From positions 1,059,722 to 1,123,721 of the forward strand of contig NZ_WTYX01000001.1 of assembly GCF_009827395.1 (NCBI RefSeq): DNA of 64,000 nt, written 5' to 3'. This DNA comes from Pontixanthobacter aquaemixtae. Lineage in GTDB: Bacteria > Pseudomonadota > Alphaproteobacteria > Sphingomonadales > Sphingomonadaceae. Every line of letters begins with the position of its first letter. The stretch's first letter is position 1. The translations under genes and the position numbers were made by a program. The notes beneath the pieces were generated by a model. It saw only the letters and a program-made list of their open reading frames with translations, made no database searches and was not told the DNA's origin. Below, piece after piece: positions 55,971 through 64,000 of the stretch.

Positions 55971-57599
55971 ATGAGCGAGAGCGGGGCACAGACCGTTCAC
56001 CAGCCAAGCGAGAAAGAGATTAAGCTGGTCATTGCTGCATCGTCAGCCGGGACAATTTTCGAATGGTATGACTTCTTCATCTACGGCGCATTGGCGTCGC
56101 TGATCGGCGCGGCTTTCTTCCCGTCAGACAATGCAACGCTGGAAATGCTGCTGGTCTGGGCCGGATTTGCGGTTGGATTTGGCTTCAGGCCGCTCGGCGC
56201 GGTTCTGTTCGGCTTTCTCGGCGACAAGCTGGGGCGCAAATATACGTTCCTCGTCACCGTTACCCTGATGGGTATAGCAACGGCGGGTGTCGGGTTCATC
56301 CCCGGCGCGGCGTCGATTGGCATTGCTGCACCGATCATCGTTATCGGCCTGCGCATCCTTCAAGGACTTGCTTTGGGCGGCGAATATGGCGGCGCGGCGA
56401 TCTATGTCGCCGAGCATGCGCCCCCTGAAAAACGCGGCTTTTACACCAGCTTCATTCAGGCCAGCGTGGTTGGCGGATTTGTCCTCTCCATCGCGGTCGT
56501 TCTGGCCTGCCGCGCGCTGATCCCGCCAGAAGAATTTGCCGCTTGGGGCTGGAGAATTCCGTTCCTGCTGTCGATCATCCTGCTGTTGATATCGCTATGG
56601 ATGCGGCTGAAATTGTCGGAAAGCCCGGTTTTCAAGGCGATGAAGGAATCGGGCGAGACCGCCGGTAATCCTTTCGTGGAAAGCTTCACCTATCCCGGAA
56701 ACAAGAAGCGCATTTTCGTTGCGCTGTTCGGCGTCGCGGTTGGCCTTACGGTTATCTGGTACACCGCGTTTTTCTCCACCCTGTCTTTCCTGAAAGGGCC
56801 AATGCGGGTGGACGGGCTGACTTCGGAAATCGTGATTTTCATCGCGGGTCTGCTGGCGATGAGCTTCTTTGTGATCGTGGGTAAATGGTCAGACCGGATC
56901 GGGCGCAAAAAACCGATCATCATCGGAAACTTGCTGACGCTGGCGCTGCTGTTTCCGTGTTTCTGGGCAATCGGCGCGCTTGCCAATCCGGGTCTCAATG
57001 CCTCTGCAGAATCTTCCCCAATCGTGGTGTCCGGCCCGGATTGCAGTTATGATCCTTTTGCCGAAAGCCAGGAAACGCAATGCGGCAAACTGCTGGAGGA
57101 TCTGACCGGCGCGGGCGTGCCCTATACGCTGAAAGAGGGTGCCGAACTGTCGCTGACCGCTGGCGCGGTTCCGCTGCCGCTGGATAGTTATGCTTGGGAT
57201 GATGCCGCCGCACGGCAGGAAACGCTCGAAGCAGCCCTGTCCTCGTCTGGATATGATCTTGGCGTGCAAAATCCGCCAATGCTCAATTTGATTGGCATCA
57301 TCGCGGTGTTGCTGGTGCTGGGCGGACTGTCAGCGCTGACATACGGCTCGGTCGCGGCGCTACTGTCAGAGATGTTCCCCGCGCGCATTCGTTACAGCTC
57401 GATGTCGATCCCCTATCATTTGGGCGCAGGCTATTTCGGCGGATTCCTGCCGCTGATTGCGGGCTATATCATCGCCAGATCGGGCGATGCCTATGCCGGC
57501 CTGTGGTACACGTGGATATTCACCGCGATTGCTCTGGTCGTGGCGTGGTGGGGTCTGCCAAGCGGCCCGCCGCGTGATTTCGAGGACGAGCACGGTTGA
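55971..57599 (+). CDS. MHS-family MFS transporter
   Basis: The 542-residue metabolite:proton symporter starts with the MHS signature IFEWYDFFIYG and has GFRPLGAVLFGFLGDKLGRK, QGLALGGEYGGAAIYVAEHA and about 12 helices. A long hydrophilic insert of about 95 residues with two Cys (PDCSY, TQCGK) sits between helices 9 and 10, unusual for the family. Its stop overlaps the alr start, suggesting a transport role near alanine metabolism. Confidence 0.88.
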   Translation: MSESGAQTVHQPSEKEIKLVIAASSAGTIFEWYDFFIYGALASLIGAAFFPSDNATLEMLLVWAGFAVGFGFRPLGAVLFGFLGDKLGRKYTFLVTVTLMGIATAGVGFIPGAASIGIAAPIIVIGLRILQGLALGGEYGGAAIYVAEHAPPEKRGFYTSFIQASVVGGFVLSIAVVLACRALIPPEEFAAWGWRIPFLLSIILLLISLWMRLKLSESPVFKAMKESGETAGNPFVESFTYPGNKKRIFVALFGVAVGLTVIWYTAFFSTLSFLKGPMRVDGLTSEIVIFIAGLLAMSFFVIVGKWSDRIGRKKPIIIGNLLTLALLFPCFWAIGALANPGLNASAESSPIVVSGPDCSYDPFAESQETQCGKLLEDLTGAGVPYTLKEGAELSLTAGAVPLPLDSYAWDDAAARQETLEAALSSSGYDLGVQNPPMLNLIGIIAVLLVLGGLSALTYGSVAALLSEMFPARIRYSSMSIPYHLGAGYFGGFLPLIAGYIIARSGDAYAGLWYTWIFTAIALVVAWWGLPSGPPRDFEDEHG

Positions 57600-58633
57600 G
57601 TTCGCAGCCCAAACTCATTCTGGACGCCGCAGCACTCGTTTCCAACTGGAAGACGCTCTCTCAAATGTCGGGCGAGGGCGCCCGGTGCGGGGCGGCAGTG
57701 AAGGCCGATGCATATGGTTTGGGCGCAGTCGAAACCGTGTCGCGACTGGCAAAGGCCGGCTGCCAAGACTTTTTCGTGGCCAGTTGGGAAGAGGCGGAAG
57801 AGCTTCAATCCTGCGCTGCGGGATCCAGTCTCTCTGTCCTTAACGGGATACTCGAATCCGACCTCGACCTATCGGCGCGCATCGACGCAAAGCCTGTTTT
57901 GAACAGTATCGATCAGGCACAACGTTGGCGCGGGTCTGGGCGCCCATGCGACGTGATGATCAACAGCGGAATGAACCGCCTTGGGATCGATGTGGAAGAC
58001 GCGCTGGCTTTCGACTGGAGCGATTTCGAGATCGACACGCTGATGAGCCACCTTGCCTCTGCTGACGAGGATGTGGCGCAGAACTCCGATCAGCTGGAGC
58101 GGTTTCGCGCCGCGCATTCTGCTGTCCCCCACAGACGGCTGAGCCTTGCGAACAGCGCCGGTATTGCACTGGGTACGGAATATTCATTTGATCTGACCAG
58201 ACCCGGTCTGGCGCTTTATGGCGGCATTCCGCGCGCGGAATTCCAGGGCCGGATCAAACCCGTCGGGCGGATCGAATGTGAAATCGTCCAGACCCGGATC
58301 ATCGCGGCGGGTGCGCATGTCGGCTACAACGCCACATTCACCGCCGCGCATCCGATGACGGTTGCCATCGCCGCAATGGGATATGAAGACGGCTATCTGC
58401 GCAGTTTCAGCAATAGAGGGCAATTCTTGTGTGACGGGATCACGTTGCCCGTCATTGGCAGAGTGTCGATGGATCTGGTTGCAGTGGACATATCTGAAGT
58501 GCCGCTGCTCAAAGAAGGCGACCGGATCGGCTTCCCGCTCGACCTTCCTTTGCAATCCGAACTTTCCGGCTTGTCGCAATATGAAATCATCACCGGATTG
58601 GGCCGCCGCTTCGCACGACATTGGTCCGACTGA
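57596..58633 (+). CDS. alr: Alanine racemase
   Basis: The 345-residue PLP enzyme interconverts L- and D-alanine for peptidoglycan. It has the PLP-lysine in AAVKADAYGLGA, the catalytic Tyr in GYNATF and the NSGMNRLG loop. The start is a TTG overlapping the stop of the MHS transporter by four bases. Length is near normal. Confidence 0.93.
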   Translation: MSSQPKLILDAAALVSNWKTLSQMSGEGARCGAAVKADAYGLGAVETVSRLAKAGCQDFFVASWEEAEELQSCAAGSSLSVLNGILESDLDLSARIDAKPVLNSIDQAQRWRGSGRPCDVMINSGMNRLGIDVEDALAFDWSDFEIDTLMSHLASADEDVAQNSDQLERFRAAHSAVPHRRLSLANSAGIALGTEYSFDLTRPGLALYGGIPRAEFQGRIKPVGRIECEIVQTRIIAAGAHVGYNATFTAAHPMTVAIAAMGYEDGYLRSFSNRGQFLCDGITLPVIGRVSMDLVAVDISEVPLLKEGDRIGFPLDLPLQSELSGLSQYEIITGLGRRFARHWSD

Positions 58634-58733
58634 GGGCAAAGCGTCTCAAATTCGATCAGGCCGCTGTCTTATGTTGCGCTGCACATGCTGCGAGTGCTAA
58701 TGCAGCAAATCACGCAGCATAAAGGGAATGCAG

Positions 58734-59288
58734 ATGGCGAAGCGCGATGCGCAGACCGGCGATAAGGTCACGATCAAGAAATACGCAAACCGGCGCCTCT
58801 ACAACACCAGTTGTTCAAGCTACATTACACTGGACGATCTCGCCAAGATGACGCGCGAAGGAACCGAGTTTGAAGTGGTTGACGCCAAGACCGGCGATGA
58901 CATCACCCATTCGATCCTGACCCAGATCATTATGGATGAAGAAGCCAACGGCACGCAGATGTTGCCGGTTGGTTTCCTGCGCGATCTCATTTCGATGTAT
59001 GGCAATTCGATGCAATCGATGATGCCGCAATATCTCGAAGCAAGCATGGCCAGTTTCCGTGAAAACCAGGCCAAGATTCAAGAGGCGTTTCGCGAAGGGT
59101 TGGGCAACAACCCGATTGCCAAGATCCACGAAAACAACATGGCTATGATGCGCGCGGTTGGTCAGGCGATCCTTCCCGGCAGTCGGAGCGAGGACAAAGC
59201 CAAGGGATCTTCCGATTCTGACGAGATCGCCGCGCTGCGCAAACAGATGGAAGAAATGCAGAAGAAGCTTGACGAAATCGGCAAGTAG
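58734..59288 (+). CDS. phaR: Polyhydroxyalkanoate synthesis repressor PhaR
   Basis: The 184-residue DNA-binding protein controls PHA granule genes. The N-terminal PHB/PHA accumulation regulator domain is clear: IKKYANRRLYNTSCSSYITL, followed by a second domain and a coiled-coil C terminus. The second ATG was chosen, since the AAGGGA box fits it better than the first ATG 6 bases earlier. No PHA synthase is in the window. Confidence 0.92.
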   Translation: MAKRDAQTGDKVTIKKYANRRLYNTSCSSYITLDDLAKMTREGTEFEVVDAKTGDDITHSILTQIIMDEEANGTQMLPVGFLRDLISMYGNSMQSMMPQYLEASMASFRENQAKIQEAFREGLGNNPIAKIHENNMAMMRAVGQAILPGSRSEDKAKGSSDSDEIAALRKQMEEMQKKLDEIGK

Positions 59289-59335
59289 GTATTCTCGCCT
59301 TCCGCACCAATTAACCAGACATAGCAGGTAGTTCA

Positions 59336-60883
59336 TTGTCCAACATTCGCCACGCCTTGACGGTGAAACGCGCTGACGATTTTGCAGCGTGGTATCAGGA
59401 AGTCATCAGCGCAGCCGACATGGCCGAGGAATCGGGCGTTCGCGGCTGCATGGTCATCAAACCATGGGGCTGGGGCATTTGGGAACGGATCCAGCATCTG
59501 CTCGACGGCCGGATCAAGGATACCGGGCACGAGAATTGCTATTTCCCCTTGTTCATCCCGCTTTCAAATTTTGAGCGTGAGGCCGAGCATGTAGATGGAT
59601 TCGCCAAGGAAATGGCGGTGGTCACTCATCATCGGTTGATCGGCGATGGCGCGGGTAAACTCGTTCCCGATCCGGAAGCGAAGCTCGAAGAACCGCTCAT
59701 CGTGCGTCCGACATCGGAAACGATTTTTGGCGACGCAATGGCACGCTGGGTCCAGAGCTGGCGCGATCTGCCGCTCAAGCTCAACCAGTGGGCCAATGTT
59801 GTGCGCTGGGAAATGCGCACGCGGATGTTTCTGCGCACCAGCGAATTTCTTTGGCAGGAAGGCCATACCGCGCATGACGGAGAGGCAGAGGCCAAGGAGC
59901 ACACTTTGCGCATGCTAGAAGTCTATCGCGCCTGTGCGGAAGAAGATTTGGCGATGCCCGTAATCGCGGGCGAGAAGCCAGAGAACGAACGCTTCCCGGG
60001 CGCCGTGGAGACATGGTCAATCGAAGCCATGATGCAGGACGGCAAAGCGCTGCAGGCTGGTACTTCGCACTATCTCGGCACCAATTTTTCCGAAGCGGCG
60101 GGCATCAAATTCCAGAACCAGGATGGCGATCAGGCGCTGTGCCACACGACCAGCTGGGGCGTTTCGACGCGGATGATCGGCGGGGTCATCATGACCCATG
60201 GCGATGATGACGGATTGCGCGTTCCGCCAACCATTGCCCCGTGGCAAGTCGTGATCCTGCCCATGCTGCGCGGAAAAGACGATGACGCAGATGCGCAGCT
60301 GGTCGCCTATTGCGAAGAATTGCACGAGGCGCTGAAAGGCCAATCAGCCTGCGGAGAACGCCTGCGCGTCACGCTCGACACAAAACACGGTAAAGCCTCT
60401 GCCAAACGGTGGGATTGGGTCCGCAAAGGTGCGCCCATCATCATCGAGGTCGGCGGCCGCGATATGGAAAACGGCGTCGTCAGCCTGCTTCGCCGCGATG
60501 CGCTGTGGGCGGATAATGGCAAGCCTGACTTCCACTCGCCTGCAAAAGCGGATGCGGCACAGGCAATCCCCGCAATGCTTGAGGAAATCCAAAGTAATCT
60601 GTTTGCCCAGGCGAAAGACCAGCGCGATGCCAATATCACGCGCGGGATCGAAACGCTCGATCAGCTGGGCGAGTTTTATTCCGCAGAGGCGCAATATCCC
60701 GGCTGGGTCGAAGTCCAATGGTCGAAACCGACAGGGGCTGCGCTGGAACAAGTGGTCGAACAGCTCAAAGCGTTGAAGCTTACAATCCGCAATGTGCCCA
60801 TCGGCGCGGCTGCTGCCGATGGAAGCTGTATCTTCACCGGAGAGCCTGCGGTTGAACGTATCTATGTCGCCCGCGCGTACTGA
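59336..60883 (+). CDS. proS: Proline--tRNA ligase, short (type 3) form
   Basis: The 515-residue class II enzyme has the eukaryote/archaeon-like short architecture without the bacterial editing insert: VIKPWGWGIWERIQ, RPTSETIFGDAMARWVQSW, TSEFLWQEGHTAH and GTSHYLGTNFSEAA. It starts with TTG, supported by an AGGT box. It lies after phaR by 47 bases and before a DUF805 gene. Confidence 0.95.
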   Translation: MSNIRHALTVKRADDFAAWYQEVISAADMAEESGVRGCMVIKPWGWGIWERIQHLLDGRIKDTGHENCYFPLFIPLSNFEREAEHVDGFAKEMAVVTHHRLIGDGAGKLVPDPEAKLEEPLIVRPTSETIFGDAMARWVQSWRDLPLKLNQWANVVRWEMRTRMFLRTSEFLWQEGHTAHDGEAEAKEHTLRMLEVYRACAEEDLAMPVIAGEKPENERFPGAVETWSIEAMMQDGKALQAGTSHYLGTNFSEAAGIKFQNQDGDQALCHTTSWGVSTRMIGGVIMTHGDDDGLRVPPTIAPWQVVILPMLRGKDDDADAQLVAYCEELHEALKGQSACGERLRVTLDTKHGKASAKRWDWVRKGAPIIIEVGGRDMENGVVSLLRRDALWADNGKPDFHSPAKADAAQAIPAMLEEIQSNLFAQAKDQRDANITRGIETLDQLGEFYSAEAQYPGWVEVQWSKPTGAALEQVVEQLKALKLTIRNVPIGAAAADGSCIFTGEPAVERIYVARAY

Positions 60884-60900
60884 GGATTTGGGAAGCACTC

Positions 60901-61488
60901 ATGTTCGCCGCGATCGGTTATAATCTGAAGCGTCTGTTTGACGTCAAAGGCCGCGATGGCCGCAGAACGTTCCTGCTTTATGCGCTGGCCGTGGTGTTGC
61001 TCAATATTCTGGTGATGCTTGCGGTGATCTTCCCTGCCATGGCAGCGGTGTTTACCGAAGTCAGCAGCGCGGCAAAATCAGGACCTGAGGCTATCGAGGC
61101 GGCCGCGCTCGACGCGATGATACAGCGCGGCGTTCCGGGAACGATGGTCCGCACCAGCCTCGCTCTGGGTCTGCTCAACATCATCCTTCTGTCCGCAGCG
61201 TTCGTGCGGCGATCGCACGATAGCGGACTGCCCGGCCTGATCCTGGTCGTGCCGCTGGCGATCCATCTGGTGTGGATGTTCTTTGCCTTCCGTCAGGTTG
61301 ATGGATTGTCGTCATCAATGAGGGCGGCGGCGGATATCAAGCAGGCAGGCGGCGGCGCAGGGCTGCAAACCGCGATGATTGCGCAAGACGCGATCGGCTG
61401 GGTCGCGGTGCTGACCGTTCTGGCCATCGGGATGATCAAATCGCAGCCATCGCCCAACCAATATGGTGACGTTCCCGCGCCACTGTGA
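60901..61488 (+). CDS. DUF805 membrane protein
   Basis: The 195-residue protein has four membrane helices and the DUF805 pattern: FDVKGRDGRRTFLLY near the N terminus and VRRSHDSGLPGLIL in the middle. The function of the family is unknown. It follows proS by 17 bases and could be in the same transcript. Confidence 0.85.
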   Translation: MFAAIGYNLKRLFDVKGRDGRRTFLLYALAVVLLNILVMLAVIFPAMAAVFTEVSSAAKSGPEAIEAAALDAMIQRGVPGTMVRTSLALGLLNIILLSAAFVRRSHDSGLPGLILVVPLAIHLVWMFFAFRQVDGLSSSMRAAADIKQAGGGAGLQTAMIAQDAIGWVAVLTVLAIGMIKSQPSPNQYGDVPAPL

Positions 61489-61561
61489 CGGGGCGAAGCG
61501 CAAGGGCAGGGCGGCTAGGGCGGAACGGCAAGGGGTTGCCATCTCCTGCCAGAGCGTGAAC

Positions 61562-63013
61562 ATGGCGGCCATGCGTTACCTACCCATGTTAGTCGCCGCT
61601 GCGATTGCCGCCCCCGTTCAGGCCGATGACCACGCGGCCCAAACCGATCCCGCAGATTCTGTATCCGAGGAACGGCTGCGCGCCGATATTGATACGCTGG
61701 TCGGTTTCGGCACGCGCCACACGCTATCATCGCAAACCGATCCCGCCCGCGGCATCGGTGCGGCTCGCAAATGGGGCGAAGACGAATTCCGTAAAGTCAG
61801 CGAGGCGTGCGGCGGCTGCCTCGAAGTGGTTCTTCCCGAAAGAATGGTGCAGGGGCGACGCATCCCCGAGCCCACGCGCCTGGTCAATGTCGTCGCCATC
61901 CAACGCGGCAGCGAACGGCCCAACGAAGTTCTCATTGTCCAGGGCCATATTGACAGCCGCGCAACCGATGCGTTCGATTTCACCAGCGACGCGCCAGGCG
62001 CGAATGATGATGGATCGGGCACTGCCCTGACGGTGGAGGCCGCGCGCGTTCTGTCGAAGAAGCAATACCCCACCACGATCGTCTATGCGCTGCTCTCGGG
62101 CGAAGAGCAGGGGCTTTATGGTGGCCGCTTGATGGCGGATTATGCCGAACAGCAGGGCTGGACGGTCAAAGCTGTGCTCAACAACGATATCGTCGGCAGC
62201 AGTTGCGGTTCTGACGGATATTGCGATGCCGAAAACATCCGCGTCTTTTCCGAAGGTCCGCGCGCTGATCTGACCGATACGATCCGCGCAAGCCAGCGCC
62301 GCGATGGCGGGGAAAATGACAGCCCCAGCAGAAATCTGTCGCGCTGGCTGGCGGATCTGGCTGACGGGCAAGAGGATGGTTTGAAAATCAGGCAGATCTG
62401 GCGAACTGACCGGATGGGCCGCGGTGGCGATCAGATCCCGTTTCTTGAGAAAGGCTATCCCGCGATCCGTTTCTCGGTCGCGGTCGAAGATTACGAACAC
62501 CAGCATCAGGACCTGCGCTTTGAAGACGGCGTGACCTATGGCGATACGGCGGATGAAATGGATTTCGCCTATCTTGCAAAGGCAACGCAGTTGAACGTCC
62601 GCGCGGCTGACCGTTTGGCGCGCACGCCGATGCCGCCAAGCGTCACTGCACAGGCCGCCGTTCGCACATCGACCTTGCTCGAATGGGGCCACGTGGAAGG
62701 TGCGGAAACGTACAAGATTTGGCAGCGGCGACCCGATCAACCCTATTGGCAGGATGAGCCGGTGCTCAGCATATCCGCGTCAAGCGCGCCCGATGACGAA
62801 TACTCGCTCACCGCAACGATGCCGGCAGAGGACATGACCAGCACGACCGTTGCGAGTGGCGAGGGTTTTGCGACCGAGCTTATCGGCATTCGCGGCGATG
62901 ACTGGATCTTCGGGATCAGCAGCGTTGCCGCCGATGGCAGCATGAGCCCCGTTTCCAGCGCGGTGCCTGCAGGCGCCTTTGCGCCCATCGCGCAAGAGGA
63001 AGCCGCCGAGTAA
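61562..63013 (+). CDS. Secreted M28-family aminopeptidase
   Basis: The 483-residue protein has a signal peptide (ends near PVQA-DD) and an M28 zinc peptidase domain. Metal ligands fit GHIDSR (His), GANDDGSG (Asp), SGEEQGLYGG (Glu) and NNDIVG (Asp). A C-terminal FN3-like or beta domain follows. It is a broad-specificity extracellular or periplasmic peptidase. The start at MAAMRYLPML was taken; a longer frame upstream overlaps the DUF805 gene. Confidence 0.88.
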   Translation: MAAMRYLPMLVAAAIAAPVQADDHAAQTDPADSVSEERLRADIDTLVGFGTRHTLSSQTDPARGIGAARKWGEDEFRKVSEACGGCLEVVLPERMVQGRRIPEPTRLVNVVAIQRGSERPNEVLIVQGHIDSRATDAFDFTSDAPGANDDGSGTALTVEAARVLSKKQYPTTIVYALLSGEEQGLYGGRLMADYAEQQGWTVKAVLNNDIVGSSCGSDGYCDAENIRVFSEGPRADLTDTIRASQRRDGGENDSPSRNLSRWLADLADGQEDGLKIRQIWRTDRMGRGGDQIPFLEKGYPAIRFSVAVEDYEHQHQDLRFEDGVTYGDTADEMDFAYLAKATQLNVRAADRLARTPMPPSVTAQAAVRTSTLLEWGHVEGAETYKIWQRRPDQPYWQDEPVLSISASSAPDDEYSLTATMPAEDMTSTTVASGEGFATELIGIRGDDWIFGISSVAADGSMSPVSSAVPAGAFAPIAQEEAAE

Positions 63014-63052
63014 TCGGGTGACATAAGCGGCCTTGGCGTTCATAGGCCGCGC

Positions 63053-64000
63053 ATGTCCAAACCATCTGGTAATCGCCGCGCAAAGCGTACCCCTCCCGGC
63101 TTGCCGACGCGCGAGCAGGTACTGGAATTCATCCAGACCTCTGACCGCATCGTGGGCAAGCGCGAAATCGGCAAAGCCTTCGGCCTCAAAGGTCAGGAGA
63201 AGATTGCGCTCAAAAAGCTGCTGAAAGACATGGCCGAAGAGGGCCTGATCGATGGAAAGCGAACGGCTTATCACCGCATGGGCGGCGTGCCCAAAGTCAC
63301 CGTGCTCAAAGTCATGGACATTGAGGATGGCGAAGCCTTTGCCGTTCCCGATGCCTGGCAACCCGATGACGGATCGCCACCGCCGCGCATCCGGATTTTG
63401 GAGAGCAAGAAGGGCAAGCACCGCCATGCTGCGCTGAAAATTGGTGACCGCATTCTGGCGCGCAACGAGCAAGCGGGCAGCGGGTGGCAAGCGCATATAA
63501 TGAAGAAGCTACCCGCGCGGACCGAAGGCCTGATGGGCGTGGTGGAAATCGACGCGTCGGGCAAGGGCTGGCTCGCCCCGGTCGACAAACGCATTCGAAA
63601 CTCCTCGCCAATTGCCGATCTAGGCGGCGCTGAAGAGGGGCAGCTGGTGCTGGCCGAACCCGCCGGCAGAGGGCCGCGTGCGGGGGTAAAAGTGGTGGAA
63701 GTGCTCGGTGATCCGCTTGCCCCGAAAAGCTTCAGCCTGATTGCCATTTCGAAACACGGCATTCCCAACATATTCCCTGAAACGACGCTAGCGGAAGCCG
63801 AGCGCGCGGCCAAACTGCCGCTAAGCGACGACAAGCGGGAAGATCTGCGCCACCTTCCGATTGTTGCCATCGACCCCTCTGACGCGCGCGACCATGATGA
63901 TGCGATCTGGGCGGAACCAGATGGCGAGGGCGGCTTCAAGGCGGTAATCGCCATCGCCGATGTCAGCTTTTACGTTCGGCCCGGCGGCGCGCTTGACCGC
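63053..64000 (+). CDS. rnr: Ribonuclease R, N-terminal part
   Basis: The gene is cut by the window end; 316 codons are visible, in frame to base 64000. It starts with a winged-helix part (PTREQVLEFIQTSDRIVGKR), then cold-shock domains, and reaches the RNB domain with the start of the catalytic motif IDPSDARDHDDAIWAE, where Asp residues bind metal. RNase R degrades structured RNA. The start is the ATG giving MSKPSGNRRA; an ATAGG box precedes it. Confidence 0.92.
   Translation, partial: MSKPSGNRRAKRTPPGLPTREQVLEFIQTSDRIVGKREIGKAFGLKGQEKIALKKLLKDMAEEGLIDGKRTAYHRMGGVPKVTVLKVMDIEDGEAFAVPDAWQPDDGSPPPRIRILESKKGKHRHAALKIGDRILARNEQAGSGWQAHIMKKLPARTEGLMGVVEIDASGKGWLAPVDKRIRNSSPIADLGGAEEGQLVLAEPAGRGPRAGVKVVEVLGDPLAPKSFSLIAISKHGIPNIFPETTLAEAERAAKLPLSDDKREDLRHLPIVAIDPSDARDHDDAIWAEPDGEGGFKAVIAIADVSFYVRPGGALDR

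Overview
The window is a gene-dense, GC-rich stretch of chromosome that looks like an alphaproteobacterium of the Sphingomonadales, probably Erythrobacteraceae. This is inferred from gene content and protein style: a PEP-CTERM secreted protein, several TraB/GumN-family proteins, an UrcA-family protein, a HrcA/DnaK region with an alphaproteobacterial RpoH-type promoter, a short ProS and PhaR. I see no insertion sequence, prophage, CRISPR array, rRNA or tRNA. The DNA is almost all core chromosome, and genes are packed with many 4-base stop/start overlaps.

Layout. 1-4.1 kb: the 3' end of mutL, a MaoC-like hydratase, an OmpA-domain protein, ychF, a TPR lipoprotein and a Gly/Trp-rich PEP-CTERM protein. 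4.3-5.7 kb: pth and rplY. 5.8-10.8 kb: three TraB/GumN paralogues around an Xre-regulator/membrane-protein operon and an UrcA protein. 11-16.8 kb: glyQ, glyS (with an in-frame palindromic repeat) and ppdK. 16.8-21.5 kb: a methyltransferase divergent from comF, a structured 308-bp gap, hisI, a MerR regulator and an acyl-CoA dehydrogenase. 21.6-27 kb, minus strand: a secreted unknown, cysK, an MFS exporter, a PilZ protein, tyrS and a secreted unknown. 27.1-33.9 kb: a DOMON-like protein coupled to a NamZ-like protein, then a VWA/CoxE protein and MoxR ATPase flanking a soluble chemoreceptor-like protein, then a serine hydrolase. 34-42.9 kb: parE, an LpoA-like activator divergent from rsmI-yraN-gshB, then xerC-hemW-rdgB-rph on the minus strand. 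43-49 kb: the heat-shock set hrcA-grpE and dnaK-dnaJ, interrupted by a zincin-like gene and a copper chaperone on the other strand. 49-53.5 kb: a Sel1-repeat protein, a patatin-like phospholipase and a DUF1287 protein. 53.6-64 kb, plus strand: radA, cvpA, a NifU/SufU-like scaffold, an MHS transporter, alr, phaR, proS, a DUF805 protein, an M28 peptidase and the 5' part of rnr.

How the genes fit together. Most are housekeeping functions: translation (pth, rplY, glyQS, tyrS, proS, rsmI, rph), protein folding, DNA repair and topology (mutL, radA, xerC, parE), and cell-envelope work (alr, LpoA-like, NamZ-like, beta-lactamase-like). The less explained parts are the TraB/GumN cluster with its neighbours, the minus-strand structured region before hisI, the palindrome inside glyS, the chemoreceptor between MoxR and VWA genes, and the HExxH gene inside the hrcA-dnaJ region. 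No clearly new multi-gene system is evident.
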